Notes: generated by a model from the sequence alone, not told the origin. 64,000 nucleotides of DNA from Niabella ginsenosidivorans (GCF_001654455.1 NZ_CP015772.1:4588001-4652000), one strand, 5' to 3'. Positions 44,848-54,009 are shown, counted from the first letter of the stretch. Numbers and translations are program-made.

Positions 44848-46122
44848 ATGTTACAATTACAGGTATTGCGGCAGGATCCGGAGGCGGTTAAGAAAAAACT
44901 GGCAGTAAAGCATTTTAAGGATCTTGCGTTAGTAGATCAGATCATAGCGCTTGACGATGAACGTAAAAAAGCACAATTGGCCTTTGATACCCTCCAATCC
45001 ACTGTAAACAGCGCATCCAAAGAAATAGGCCAGCTAATGGCCAAAGGCAATAAAGAAGCTGCTGAAGCAAAAAAAGCTGCAGTAGCTGAAGCAAAAGAAA
45101 AGCTCCAGCCGATCAGCGAGCAACTGGCCAATGCAGAAAAGCTGTTGCAGGAGCAGTTGGTATTATTACCCAACCTTCCTTCTGATCAGGTACCGGCCGG
45201 AAACAGCGCTGCTGAGAATGAAGTAGTGCGTGAAGGAGGTGATCAACCGGTGTTACCGGAAAACGCCGTTCCTCATTGGGACCTGATAAAAACGTTTGAC
45301 CTGGTGGATTTTGAGACCGGCGCAAAGATTACCGGCAGCGGCTTTCCTTTATACAAAGGGCAGGGCGCCCGGCTGCAACGTGCATTGGTACAATACTTTC
45401 TCAATTTTAACCTGGATGCAGGTTATACAGAATACCTGCCGCCGTTTATGGTAAATGAAGCCTCTGCATTTGGAACGGGGCAATTACCAGATAAAGAGGG
45501 GCAAATGTATTATATGCCCGCCGATAATTATTATATGATCCCGACTTCTGAAGTACCGGTAACCAATATTTACCGGGACACAATGCTGAAACAGGAACAG
45601 TTTCCTGTAAAAATGACAGCATACTCCCCCTGCTTCCGCAGGGAAGCGGGCAGCTTTGGCAAGGATGTTCGTGGCCTGAACCGGGTGCATCAATTTGAAA
45701 AAGTGGAAATTGTCCAGATCACCCACCCGGAGAAAAGCTATGAAGCGCTGAACGAGATGGTGGCGCATGTTGAGAAACTATTGCAAAGCCTGGAATTGCC
45801 TTACCGCATTTTACGCCTTTGCGGCGGCGACATGTCCTTCACTTCTGCACTGACGTATGATTTTGAAATATACAGCGCTGCCCAGGAACGCTGGCTGGAA
45901 GTAAGCTCCGTATCCAATTTTGAAGCCTACCAGACCAACCGGTTGAGGATCCGTTTTAAGGACGAGAACGGCAAAACTCAACTGGCGCACTCCTTAAACG
46001 GCAGCTCCCTGGCCCTGCCCCGTATTTTTGCCGGCATTCTTGAAAACAATCAGCAGGACGATTTCATAAGGCTGCCGGAAGTGCTGGTGCCCTATTTTGG
46101 CAAAGCGGCTATTTCAAAATAG
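44848..46122 (+). CDS. serS: Seryl-tRNA synthetase
   Basis: Charges tRNA-Ser (and tRNA-Sec where present). The 424-residue protein has the N-terminal two-helix coiled-coil arm (about 30-100, LDDERKKAQLAFDTLQSTVNSASKEIGQL) and the class II catalytic core with motif 2 (CFRREAGSFGKDVRGLNRVHQFEKVEI) and motif 3 (HSLNGSSLALPRIFAGILEN). The Ser-enzyme TSEVPVTN stretch is present. Length is normal for the family. An intrinsic terminator hairpin includes its stop codon. Confidence 0.98.
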   Translation: MLQLQVLRQDPEAVKKKLAVKHFKDLALVDQIIALDDERKKAQLAFDTLQSTVNSASKEIGQLMAKGNKEAAEAKKAAVAEAKEKLQPISEQLANAEKLLQEQLVLLPNLPSDQVPAGNSAAENEVVREGGDQPVLPENAVPHWDLIKTFDLVDFETGAKITGSGFPLYKGQGARLQRALVQYFLNFNLDAGYTEYLPPFMVNEASAFGTGQLPDKEGQMYYMPADNYYMIPTSEVPVTNIYRDTMLKQEQFPVKMTAYSPCFRREAGSFGKDVRGLNRVHQFEKVEIVQITHPEKSYEALNEMVAHVEKLLQSLELPYRILRLCGGDMSFTSALTYDFEIYSAAQERWLEVSSVSNFEAYQTNRLRIRFKDENGKTQLAHSLNGSSLALPRIFAGILENNQQDDFIRLPEVLVPYFGKAAISK

Positions 46123-46129
46123 CCGTTTT
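46106..46129 (+). terminator. Intrinsic terminator overlapping the serS stop codon
   Basis: CGGCTATTT-CA-AAATAGCCG forms a 9-base stem, followed by TTTT. The stop codon TAG (46120-46122) lies in the 3' arm. Confidence 0.6.
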
Positions 46130-46239
46130 ACAAGCTGGCTGTTTACAATACCGCGCATACAGTGCGGCCGCCGGTTTTATAATTTTCCTCCGGATTTTTC
46201 CAAAAAACTTTACATTAGGTTTTTGAAACTCATATCCTG

Positions 46240-48195
46240 ATGTATAAAGCTTTTACATGCGCCGTTTGTCTTTTTTATTCCGTTGCGGGTACAGCACAGA
46301 ATTATGACCCCAATAAAACCTTTGCCCCCGGCTTTTACAGCCATAACGGCAATGAGTTTCGCTCTGCCGATGGCGCACCCGGGTCAAAGTATTGGCAAAA
46401 CCAGGCTAACTATGCAATAGAAGCAACATTTGATACCACAACCAATGTGCTCAGCGGCAATGAAATAATTGAATACAGTAACAATAGTCCGGATAACCTG
46501 GAATACCTTTGGCTGGAGCTGGATCAGAATGCAGATAAGGAAGATGCCCGCGCCCAATCGCTGGCAAAGCCCGGCCAGGAAGCTGCACCTGATAAGGGTT
46601 TCCGGCTTTCCCGCGTAGTAGTGGAAAACAGCGGCCAGGTGCAGGAGGCCGATTATGTGGTGCAGGATACCCGCATGCAGATCCGGCTGGGAAATCCGTT
46701 GACCGCAGGAAAATCGCTAAGGCTGAAGATTGGTTTTTCATTTAAGCTGTTATCCTCCTCCGCAGGCGACCGGGCAGGAATTCTGCAAACAAAAAACGGG
46801 AAGATCTACGAATTCGGCTACTGGTTTCCGCGCATGTGCGTATACGATGATCTGAACGGCTGGAATACCCTGCCCTTTATTGGCGGAGGGGAATTTTATT
46901 TTGAATATGGCACTATTGATTACAAGATCACTGTACCGGCCGGCATGCTGGCGGTAGGCTCCGGGCAATTATTAAACGGGCAGGAGGTATTGAGCGACAG
47001 AGTGCTGGCTAACCTTTCAAAAGCCCGCCGGTCAGACAAAACGGTTATGATCCATCCGGCAGAGGCGGTAACACGGTCTTCAGTAACCAAAAAGACCAGC
47101 GGAACCGTAACCTGGCATTTTGCCATGAATAATACGCGTGATGCAGCTTTTGCCCTTTCCAGGGCTTTTATCTGGGATGGCGCAAAAATAAACCTCCCTT
47201 CCGGCAAAACAGCTTTTGCACAGTCCGTTTACCCGGAAGAAAGCATCCGGGATAAAAGCGAATGGCACCGTGCCACTGAATATGTAAAAGCCTCTGTTGA
47301 AGATTTTTCAAAAAGATGGTTTGAATATCCTTACCCCGAAGCCACCAACGTGGCCGGGCCCATAGGCGGTATGGAATTCCCGGCACTGGCATTTGATTAT
47401 TATAAAGAAGGCGGCAAAGGATTATGGGCGCTGGTTTCCCATGAAATTGGTCATACCTGGTATCCCATGATTGTAGGTTCTGATGAACGCCGTTATCCGT
47501 TTATGGATGAGGGTTTTAACACCTTCATTGATATTTATGCACAGGAATATTTTAATAACGGTGAGTTCGCTCCCAAGCGCGATGGAGAGTATGCGCCCAA
47601 AGGCGGTAACCCGGCCGATGAGATCATACCGGTCATAAAAGCCACTAAGGGCGGCCCCACACTTTTAACTGCACCGGATGCTATGGATTATAAATATGTG
47701 CATCCGCTGGCTTATTTTAAAACCGCTTTTGGACTGGTACTGTTGCGGGAGGTCATTTTGGGCCAGGACCGTTTTGACTATGCCTTTCGTACCTATACAA
47801 AAAACTGGGCATTTAAACATCCATCCCCTGTGGATTTTTTCAGGTCGATGGAAAATGCCGCCGGAGAGGATCTGAGCTGGTTCTGGCGGGAATGGTTTTA
47901 TAACAACTGGGAGCTGGATCAGGCAGTGGCCGGGGTAAAATATGTGGAGGGAGATCCCCAAAAGGGTGCGCTCATCACTATTGAAAACAAAGAACAAATG
48001 GTACTACCGTTGCCAATGGAAATAACCGAAACCAACGGGCATACGCAAACAATACAGGTACCCGTAGAAATATGGCAGCAAGGTGCTCAGCGAACCATCC
48101 GGGTCAGGACCACATCCCCGGTTACTTCTGTCATTATTGATCCCCGGCACCAGCTGCCGGACAGCCACCGCGAAAATAATGTATGGAAGAAATAA
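46240..48195 (+). CDS. M1 family zinc metallopeptidase, secreted
   Basis: A 651-residue aminopeptidase-like protein with a signal peptide (1-19, ends GTAQ), the N-terminal M1 beta-domain (about 45-300) and the gluzincin catalytic domain. The zinc site is H401-E-I-G-H405 with E424 in the DEGFNTF motif (HEXXH-X18-E). The exopeptidase motif reads GGMEFPA, as in Bacteroidota M1 peptidases, instead of GAMEN. It probably trims peptides in the periplasm or outside. It is monocistronic and convergent with the ICMT-like gene. Confidence 0.92.
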   Translation: MYKAFTCAVCLFYSVAGTAQNYDPNKTFAPGFYSHNGNEFRSADGAPGSKYWQNQANYAIEATFDTTTNVLSGNEIIEYSNNSPDNLEYLWLELDQNADKEDARAQSLAKPGQEAAPDKGFRLSRVVVENSGQVQEADYVVQDTRMQIRLGNPLTAGKSLRLKIGFSFKLLSSSAGDRAGILQTKNGKIYEFGYWFPRMCVYDDLNGWNTLPFIGGGEFYFEYGTIDYKITVPAGMLAVGSGQLLNGQEVLSDRVLANLSKARRSDKTVMIHPAEAVTRSSVTKKTSGTVTWHFAMNNTRDAAFALSRAFIWDGAKINLPSGKTAFAQSVYPEESIRDKSEWHRATEYVKASVEDFSKRWFEYPYPEATNVAGPIGGMEFPALAFDYYKEGGKGLWALVSHEIGHTWYPMIVGSDERRYPFMDEGFNTFIDIYAQEYFNNGEFAPKRDGEYAPKGGNPADEIIPVIKATKGGPTLLTAPDAMDYKYVHPLAYFKTAFGLVLLREVILGQDRFDYAFRTYTKNWAFKHPSPVDFFRSMENAAGEDLSWFWREWFYNNWELDQAVAGVKYVEGDPQKGALITIENKEQMVLPLPMEITETNGHTQTIQVPVEIWQQGAQRTIRVRTTSPVTSVIIDPRHQLPDSHRENNVWKK

Positions 48196-48200
48196 TATCG

Positions 48201-48749
48201 TCAAAAAATAAAAGGAACCAGGCGCCAGGTATGTTTCATATACGCAATATACTGTTGCCCGAAATGTTTCATCAGTAGTTTTTCTTCAATCCGGATACGG
48301 TTATAAAACGCCAGCCCTACCGCTGTAATGACCACTACAAGGGCTACTCCGTTGTTCAGCGAAATCCCAAACCCCATAAAAGACAGTAAGGAAGCCGCAT
48401 AGGCTGGGTGCCGGATATATTTATAAAAACCATCCGTTTTTAATGCATGATTTTGCCTTATGGTAACATTTGTGGTAAAAAATCTTCCTAAAGATGCAAT
48501 AACCCAAAAACGCAGCAGCATGCCCAGGAGCAGTAATCCCAAGCCTACATATGCAGGCGTATTGGTTGCAGAAAGAGGCGCTGCAACATGTGACGAGATA
48601 TACACGGCAGCCATAATAGCTGCTATAATCACTATCCAGATGACCGCTAAGGAATATTTATCCTCATTTTGCTGATCTGCGGAACGGGCCCGGTATACCC
48701 TGCTGATAATAACTTCCGAAAGACCCCAGAGTATATAAATAATCTTCAT
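48201..48749 (-). CDS. ICMT-like membrane methyltransferase family protein
   Basis: From the ATG at 48749 it has 182 residues (a longer frame adds MPGKIKR). It has four to five membrane helices and the C-terminal signature of the isoprenylcysteine carboxyl methyltransferase/PEMT-like fold: RHPAYAASLLSFMGFG and, after two helices, RIRIEEKLLMKHFGQQYIAYM, which bind S-adenosylmethionine in ICMT. The methyl acceptor in bacteria is unknown. It lies downstream of the lipid operon on the same strand but is separated by 243 bases and a strong hairpin, so it is probably not part of it. Confidence 0.8.
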   Translation of the reverse strand: MKIIYILWGLSEVIISRVYRARSADQQNEDKYSLAVIWIVIIAAIMAAVYISSHVAAPLSATNTPAYVGLGLLLLGMLLRFWVIASLGRFFTTNVTIRQNHALKTDGFYKYIRHPAYAASLLSFMGFGISLNNGVALVVVITAVGLAFYNRIRIEEKLLMKHFGQQYIAYMKHTWRLVPFIF

Positions 48750-48922
48750 GCGTTTTATTTTCCCCGGCACGCGCCACGGTGAAGAGACCCAAAAGCTCTT
48801 TGATTGTCATACCGCCTCAAATAAAAAGGATTTCTTTAAAATGACAAAAAACGACTGTCATAGTGAGGCACTCATAAAAGCGTTGCCTTTATGCTTATTG
48901 AAACAACAATTTTTTAATCGTC

Positions 48923-48962
48923 ATCCCGGGCTTCTCCCGCAATAGCGGGAGAAGCCCGGGAT
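48923..48962. repeat. REP-like long hairpin / likely terminator of the lipid operon
   Basis: ATCCCGGGCTTCTCCCGC and its exact complement GCGGGAGAAGCCCGGGAT, 18-base arms with a 4-base loop AATA. It stands 30 bases past the last gene of the lipid operon. The GTCATCCCGGG... start is like widespread bacterial REP-type extragenic palindromes; a related shorter one occurs at 22133-22153. It would stop or protect the operon transcript. The remainder of the 48750-48992 gap shows no gene. Confidence 0.7.
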
Positions 48963-48992
48963 CCCTACAGCACTTATCATTAACAGTCTCAC

Positions 48993-49367
48993 CTACATCA
49001 CCTGCAACCGGGCATTTATCTTAAAAAACGTTGCGGCTTCGTTTTTCAGTATCCCGTTGATAACTATAGGGGCTGCTTCCGGCTGCTGATAATCAACAGC
49101 GGCCTCCAGCACAGGCGTTTTTGCAGGGTCTACCATCGACAGGAATTTACACTGCGCTGCTTCATTCAGGAGCAGTGTTTTGCCGGTTGCTTTTTCCGTT
49201 AACTCCTTTATGATCTGTATCATGCAAACCCCGGGCAACACCGGCTGGCCCGGAAAATGCCCTTCAAATATCTTATGGCCTGTATTCAGCATTATGGTGG
49301 CGCTTATCTTGCCTGCCTGCTCCTCAAACCGGCTAATGGTATACAATCTGTCATTCAGCATCATCAT
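48993..49367 (-). CDS. Hotdog-fold 3-hydroxyacyl-ACP dehydratase (FabZ-like)
   Basis: About 124 residues; the start is one of three consecutive ATGs at 49367, 49364 and 49361 (a TTG at 49370 is less likely). The FabZ active-site motif is clear: HKIFEGHFPGQPVLPGVCMIQ, with the catalytic His in GHFPGxPVxPG; the second catalytic residue (Glu/Asp of FabZ/FabA) is replaced or not obvious. It would dehydrate 3-hydroxyacyl-ACP during acyl-chain elongation. Its start overlaps the 3' end of the lipoprotein gene. Last gene of the lipid operon. Confidence 0.85.
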   Translation of the reverse strand: MMMLNDRLYTISRFEEQAGKISATIMLNTGHKIFEGHFPGQPVLPGVCMIQIIKELTEKATGKTLLLNEAAQCKFLSMVDPAKTPVLEAAVDYQQPEAAPIVINGILKNEAATFFKINARLQVM

Positions 49368-49980
49368 CAATTTTTTTCAGGTCAATCGTAAAATTAAAAT
49401 TACGGTGACGAATGGTTATAAATTCCGGTATACCCTCTTTTAACTCGCCGCGTGTGGCCTCCAGCACTTTCTTCCGGGTATTGCCCCGCTCCATTCTTAA
49501 TAAGCGGCTGCATTGCGCATCCGTTATATAATAAAAAACATCCTCCCCCTCAGTAAAAGCATAATAGGTTTCATTATCCTTTTTAAAGACCTTTGCTGCA
49601 CCTGTGTTCAGGCGATTCATTAAAATAAGCTCAAAATCCTTCCTTAAGGTTCTTTTTACGGCTTCCTTATCCATTTTTGAAATAATGGAATGCACGGTAA
49701 AGCTGCCGCGCCCATCAAATTCAAAATCAAAAAAAGTATACCCTGCCTCGTTGGTAAAAACAATACGGGTAGCGCTATCCGGCATTTGCTTAATAAGCAA
49801 TATACCGCTTAAATGGTGGCCTGTTACATCTGCCGATGTCTGGTACAGCGCACGCCGGATAGCAGGCTTGAATTGGTCAATACAGTGCACATCACCACCT
49901 GTTTCCTGCAATTGCCTATAGGCAACAGGGGCACAGCTGCCCAGTAAAAAAAATAAACTAATGAATGGTAAACAATGCAT
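49351..49980 (-). CDS. Lipoprotein of the aryl-polyene/flexirubin-type cluster
   Basis: A 209-residue protein with a short lipoprotein signal (FFLLGSCAP, Cys near residue 16) and a soluble beta-rich domain (GHHLSGILLIKQMPDSATRIVFTNEAGYTFFDFEF...). I see no named catalytic motif. It overlaps the LolA-like gene by 23 bases. Aryl polyene clusters generally encode a lipoprotein beside LolA, often of the DUF3261 type, and this one holds that position; it may have a similar fold. Likely role: moving the finished lipid to the outer membrane. Confidence 0.7.
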   Translation of the reverse strand: MHCLPFISLFFLLGSCAPVAYRQLQETGGDVHCIDQFKPAIRRALYQTSADVTGHHLSGILLIKQMPDSATRIVFTNEAGYTFFDFEFDGRGSFTVHSIISKMDKEAVKRTLRKDFELILMNRLNTGAAKVFKKDNETYYAFTEGEDVFYYITDAQCSRLLRMERGNTRKKVLEATRGELKEGIPEFITIRHRNFNFTIDLKKIDDDAE

Positions 49981-50584
49981 CCGGTAACCCTGTGTTTATT
50001 TTCTGGTTGGAATAATTGATGATGGTATTATCTCCCCTCGGATCCGTCATCTGCACCTGGTTCACCACAAAGCTGCCCTTGCTCATGACCACTTTTACCT
50101 GTTTAAAAAGCGTTTTCATTTCCTTTGTAACCGGCGTCATATCTGCCATATAGCTATTGCTGCTCTCCAGCAGCTTTACAGAAAAATCGGGATTATCAAA
50201 AACAGTCCCTTTAATGCAATCCATCATTAAGTGGTTCACCTGCTGAAACAGTTTACCGGAGCCGGCAGCCATTTTACTGGTCTTTTGCCCATCCTTAATG
50301 CTCATCTTATTTCCGTTAAGGATCATCAGATACTGGTAAGGGCTTGTATATTCCATTCTTACCTGGTTGTTTTTCCGGAAATAGAACTTTCCTTTTGAAG
50401 TTATTTTTTCTGCAAGCATGCTCAGGCTTTTTACCTGTGTAAAATCGCTGGAAATGCTGTTTATTTTTTGGGAAGCCGCTGCAAACTGGCTTTTCACCGC
50501 CGTAACATTGGCCACCGGTTTGTATTGGGCGGTAACGGAAGCAGAAATTCCGGTCAGTAGAAAAATAAAAAATAGTTTACGCAT
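49958..50584 (-). CDS. LolA-like outer membrane lipoprotein carrier protein
   Basis: A 208-residue periplasmic protein with a signal peptide (ends VTAQ) and the LolA half-barrel pattern (ISSDFTQVKSLSMLAEKITSKGKFYFRKNNQVRMEYTSPYQYLMILNGNKMSI). Cluster-linked LolA paralogues in aryl polyene and flexirubin loci are thought to carry the polyene lipid rather than general lipoproteins. It overlaps the deacetylase gene by 8 bases upstream and the lipoprotein gene by 23 downstream, which shows tight translational coupling. Confidence 0.85.
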   Translation of the reverse strand: MRKLFFIFLLTGISASVTAQYKPVANVTAVKSQFAAASQKINSISSDFTQVKSLSMLAEKITSKGKFYFRKNNQVRMEYTSPYQYLMILNGNKMSIKDGQKTSKMAAGSGKLFQQVNHLMMDCIKGTVFDNPDFSVKLLESSNSYMADMTPVTKEMKTLFKQVKVVMSKGSFVVNQVQMTDPRGDNTIINYSNQKINTGLPDALFTIH

Positions 50585-51350
50585 AGGGATGCAAATTTAT
50601 CAATTTATCAAGGGGCACAATGGTATACCCCTGCTCTTTAACATATTGTAAAAACCGGGGCAGCATATGAACAGTGTTATGCATCGTATCGTGAAACAAA
50701 AAGACAGCGCCCGGCTTTAATTCCCGTTGTACTTTCTGTAAAAGCTGTGCTTCATCCTTTATCATGGTATCCAGTGAGCGCACATTCCAGCCGATGGCCG
50801 TATAACCCATTGCCTGTACTGCCTTCCGTACATTTGGGTTGGTAACACCATAAGGCGGACGGAACCATTTCATATACTTTCCTGTTAAACGATGCACCAG
50901 GTCCTGCATTTGTTGCATTTCAGCCTGCATTTTTTTTGCGGTATGCATATCGAACCAGAAATCATGATAATAGGAATGGTTTCCCACAATATGCCCTTCT
51001 GCAATGATCTGCTGCAACAGGGCTTCACGCTCCGCAACCCGGTAACCGATACAGAAAAATGTTGCAGGTACATGGTGTGCCTTTAAAACAGCCAGCACCT
51101 CCGGCGTGTATTTTTCTAAGGGACCGTCGTCAAAACTGATGGCTATTTCTTTTTTATCAGCGGTTCCGTTACATACCACCGGCATATAAAACTGTGAGCC
51201 AATATAGAAACTTCCGTAAAATAACAGCAGGGTGTAGGAAACCAGCAGGATAAAATACCCGTACCAGGGCCATCCCTGCTGCAGCTGAAAACCGGTAAAC
51301 GCTGCAAGCAACACAACAAAAACTGCAGTAGTATTTCTGAAATTTAACAT
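50577..51350 (-). CDS. Polysaccharide deacetylase family protein (NodB domain)
   Basis: A 257-residue membrane-anchored protein: two hydrophobic helices (about 5-22 and 28-48), then a NodB-homology domain with the SFDDGP metal/catalytic motif, the ATFFCIGYRV motif, GNHSYYHDFWFD with the metal His residues, RPPYG and FLFHDTMH. It would deacetylate a sugar or ester; genes of this kind are regular members of flexirubin-type clusters, where the substrate is unknown. It overlaps the ketosynthase-like gene upstream by 7 bases. Confidence 0.85.
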   Translation of the reverse strand: MLNFRNTTAVFVVLLAAFTGFQLQQGWPWYGYFILLVSYTLLLFYGSFYIGSQFYMPVVCNGTADKKEIAISFDDGPLEKYTPEVLAVLKAHHVPATFFCIGYRVAEREALLQQIIAEGHIVGNHSYYHDFWFDMHTAKKMQAEMQQMQDLVHRLTGKYMKWFRPPYGVTNPNVRKAVQAMGYTAIGWNVRSLDTMIKDEAQLLQKVQRELKPGAVFLFHDTMHNTVHMLPRFLQYVKEQGYTIVPLDKLINLHPYA

Positions 51351-52435
51351 GCAGACAATAAATAAAGCGATGGGTATTGCAGCTTGTAATTATTGTAGAT
51401 CAGAATGCGGCGGGGAGCTAAAGCTGTTGATTTCCCGGGCACTTTTCCGCTGTTCAGTATCTTTGAAGCCAGCCAGAGCGCAAATGAAGATGAGGTAGGA
51501 TATTCCCCGCAATACTGCTTATAGGTAATACAATTTTTACCTGCAAAAAGGGCACCAGCCAGCTTATTATAGTGTTCATCCGCCTGCTCATCACCGTTAT
51601 TGCCCAGTATCACCAGGTCGATATCGCTGATAGAAACATTATTTCCTTCCAGGAACCGCTTAATAAGAACCACACTTTCCGTCTCCGGTTTATAAAACGT
51701 TTGTATTGCATCCAGTTTTGCCCAGGAGTTTTCTTTACTTTTTGTGAGCAGGAAAAAAGCAGCGCCCTCACCTGCCATGGTTCCTTTTGTGCCGCTGTTG
51801 ATGAGCGTTTCCGTATTTCCATCTTTTTTATAAAGGCCAAATCGCTTTAAAATGGCATGGCTTTTTTCAGTTATTTCATCTACCCCACCTACCAGCACTT
51901 TTTCTGCGTCATCATCCTGAATAAGGCTGATGGCGTCCAGCAAAGCCGTTTCAAAGGAAGAGCCCCGATGCACATACGTATTATTATAGTTATGGCATTG
52001 CAGCATCAGCGCTATCTGCGCTCCAACCGTGTTATGGGTAGACTGTATAAAGGCCGTTGGAGACAGCAGTTCTTCTTTAAACTCTACCATCCGTGTAAGA
52101 AACTGTTCTGTATCTGCCAGGCAGCCATAAGCAGTTCCGCTGATAATGGCATCCGGCATGGCTACTCCGGAAGTCTGTACGCATTCCATAGCCGCTGCTG
52201 CGCCCATTTTTATGATACGGCTCATCCGGCGTATGAGTTTTTGATCAATGTATTTTGTATAGTCCGGTTCCTTACATATCAATTGCGCTCCGCTGTATTG
52301 TTCAGGATTTTCAATCAAAAGTTCAAAAGATAATTGCGGGGAAACAGCATATGCGGAACGGATAAAAATGCTGTTACAGGCTCCTTCCGGAAAGGAGCTT
52401 TGAAATTCGTTCATATTGAGTATTGCTTCACTCAT
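51344..52435 (-). CDS. Ketosynthase-like protein without active site (chain-length-factor type)
   Basis: 363 residues from the ATG at 52435 (a TTG lies one codon upstream). The thiolase fold is recognisable (DAIISGTAYGCLADTEQF, FIQSTHNTVGAQIALML, LVGGVDEITE, GTMAGEGAAFFLL), but all three catalytic residues are missing: the nucleophile region reads HRGSSFETA with no Cys, the HGTGT segment is LGNNGDEQAD and the GH of the third motif is replaced by CGEYPTSS. It therefore resembles the chain-length factors that pair with an active ketosynthase. The active partner is probably the product of the gene 14 bases upstream. Confidence 0.8.
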   Translation of the reverse strand: MSEAILNMNEFQSSFPEGACNSIFIRSAYAVSPQLSFELLIENPEQYSGAQLICKEPDYTKYIDQKLIRRMSRIIKMGAAAAMECVQTSGVAMPDAIISGTAYGCLADTEQFLTRMVEFKEELLSPTAFIQSTHNTVGAQIALMLQCHNYNNTYVHRGSSFETALLDAISLIQDDDAEKVLVGGVDEITEKSHAILKRFGLYKKDGNTETLINSGTKGTMAGEGAAFFLLTKSKENSWAKLDAIQTFYKPETESVVLIKRFLEGNNVSISDIDLVILGNNGDEQADEHYNKLAGALFAGKNCITYKQYCGEYPTSSSFALWLASKILNSGKVPGKSTALAPRRILIYNNYKLQYPSLYLLSAC

Positions 52436-52449
52436 CAAATGCTGTCAGG

Positions 52450-53673
52450 TCAGTTCTTATCCGGGTCTTGTTTATATATTAAAGCTTTACTAAATACCAG
52501 CGAGCTGCAATTGCCGCCAAATCCAAAGGAATTAGACAGTACATGCCGGATTTCCTTTTTTTCAGGTGCTGTTGCTACCGTGAAAGGCAGGTCTTTCATA
52601 GGCGTTTGTAACCGCAGATTGGGAAACACCAGGTCTTCCCTTATAGCCAGTGTGGCATACACTGCTTCAATAGCGCCGCTTGCACCCAGCGTATGCCCAG
52701 TAAATGATTTGGTAGAGCTCATGGCGGGATAAGGCTCTTTAAATAAGGATGCGATTGCCGCCCCTTCAGCACTGTCATTATTGCTGGTGCCGGTTCCGTG
52801 CAGATTGATATAATCGATCGCGGAAGGCTCTAATCCTGCTTTTTTCAATGCCCCTTTCATTGCCAGTAAATTCCCTTTTCCTTCCGGGGATGAGGCTGTT
52901 TGGTGATGCGCATCATTGGCATTGGCCCAACCGCTAATGGTGCAAACGGGCTTTTCTTTCAGCTTGGCCGCCACTTTATCCGATACCAGAACCAGATAGG
53001 CTGCGCCCTCACCCAAATTTAACCCGTGCCGGTTCTCATCAAAAGGCTGGCAATATTCCTGGTCCAGGATCATCAGCGTATTGAACCCGTTTAGTGTAAA
53101 CCGCGTCAGGGCGTCGGTTCCCCCGGCTACCACCACATCCAGCTTGCCCTGCCGGATCATCCGTGCGCCCAGGAAAATACTGTTGGCAGATGAAGAACAA
53201 GCCGTACTGATCGTAGTTACAAAATCTTTTATGCCCAGGGCGTCTGCCACCACTTCTGTTACCGCACCGCACTCATGGTTGACCACCATTTTCAAATTGC
53301 CGCTGCCCGTATCCTGCAGAAAATCCGGGAAAAAATCTTCGGTCTTATCCATACCCCCTACAGAATTGGCTGAAATAAATCCTGTACGCCAGTTAGAAAG
53401 ATCAATGGCTGCATCTGCTATTGCTTCCCTTGCAGCTACAGCGCTCAGCAAAGCCGTACGGCTGATACAGGGTGGCAGTTGTGCCAGCTGTGCCAGCTCT
53501 TCATCAGAAAGTTTCACTTCAGCAACGGGTAATGTATTTTTATGGATCGATTGTAACCGCTGCATGGCCTGTATGCCTGCCGTACCTGACTTCAGCGCCT
53601 CAAGGTTTTCCGCCACATTGTTGCCAATGGATGAAATAACACCTGTACCTGCTATATAAACCGGATGATTCAT
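52450..53673 (-). CDS. Beta-ketoacyl-ACP synthase (FabF-like, active)
   Basis: A 407-residue KAS I/II-type enzyme with Cys159 in TISTACSSSANS, His in LHGTGTSNND and His in FTGHTLGASGA, the complete Cys-His-His triad. It catalyses decarboxylative condensation of malonyl-ACP with an acyl-ACP. It lies directly upstream of the inactive ketosynthase-like gene, which suggests a heterodimer of KS and chain-length factor. A 66-base gap with a repeat element separates it from the ACP gene upstream. Confidence 0.93.
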   Translation of the reverse strand: MNHPVYIAGTGVISSIGNNVAENLEALKSGTAGIQAMQRLQSIHKNTLPVAEVKLSDEELAQLAQLPPCISRTALLSAVAAREAIADAAIDLSNWRTGFISANSVGGMDKTEDFFPDFLQDTGSGNLKMVVNHECGAVTEVVADALGIKDFVTTISTACSSSANSIFLGARMIRQGKLDVVVAGGTDALTRFTLNGFNTLMILDQEYCQPFDENRHGLNLGEGAAYLVLVSDKVAAKLKEKPVCTISGWANANDAHHQTASSPEGKGNLLAMKGALKKAGLEPSAIDYINLHGTGTSNNDSAEGAAIASLFKEPYPAMSSTKSFTGHTLGASGAIEAVYATLAIREDLVFPNLRLQTPMKDLPFTVATAPEKKEIRHVLSNSFGFGGNCSSLVFSKALIYKQDPDKN

Positions 53674-53699
53674 TATCTTTTAAACAAACCTTTCAGTCT

Positions 53700-53745
53700 T
53701 CAGCCTGACTATGAACCATGAACTATTGATCATGGACTATCAGCT
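53700..53745. repeat. ACTATGAACCAT-type repeat between KS and ACP genes
   Basis: Within the 66-base gap of the lipid operon, ACTATGAACCATGAACTATT and CATGGACTATC are copies of the unit also seen at 44690-44805 (shared 12-mer at 53708-53719). All neighbouring junctions in this part of the operon are overlaps or short gaps, so the repeat probably inserted there. Confidence 0.45.
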
Positions 53746-54009
53746 ATTTACCTGGTGATCTAAAATATAATCGGCCATCGTGCTTACAGACCGGAATACA
53801 TCCTGGCCCTCTTCTGCATTTTTTAATTTTATATTGTATTCCTGCTGTAAAAGAACGATCAGCTCCAATGCATCAATTGAGTCCAGCCCTAATCCTTCTA
53901 CAAACAAAGGATCATGGTCCCCGATGTCCTCCGGCTTTTTATCATTCAGCTTCAGTTGTTTGATAATCTGCTCTTTCAGCCGGTGCATCAGCTCTTGCTT
54001 ATTTTCCAT
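53740..54009 (-). CDS. Acyl carrier protein
   Basis: An 89-residue carrier protein; the phosphopantetheine attachment site is Ser44 in LGLDSIDALEL. Helices 1-3 are conserved (EQIIKQLKL, IDALELIVLLQQEYNI, FRSVSTMADYI). It carries the growing acyl chain of the cluster pathway. Its start overlaps the end of the upstream gene by 11 bases. Confidence 0.92.
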   Translation of the reverse strand: MENKQELMHRLKEQIIKQLKLNDKKPEDIGDHDPLFVEGLGLDSIDALELIVLLQQEYNIKLKNAEEGQDVFRSVSTMADYILDHQVNS

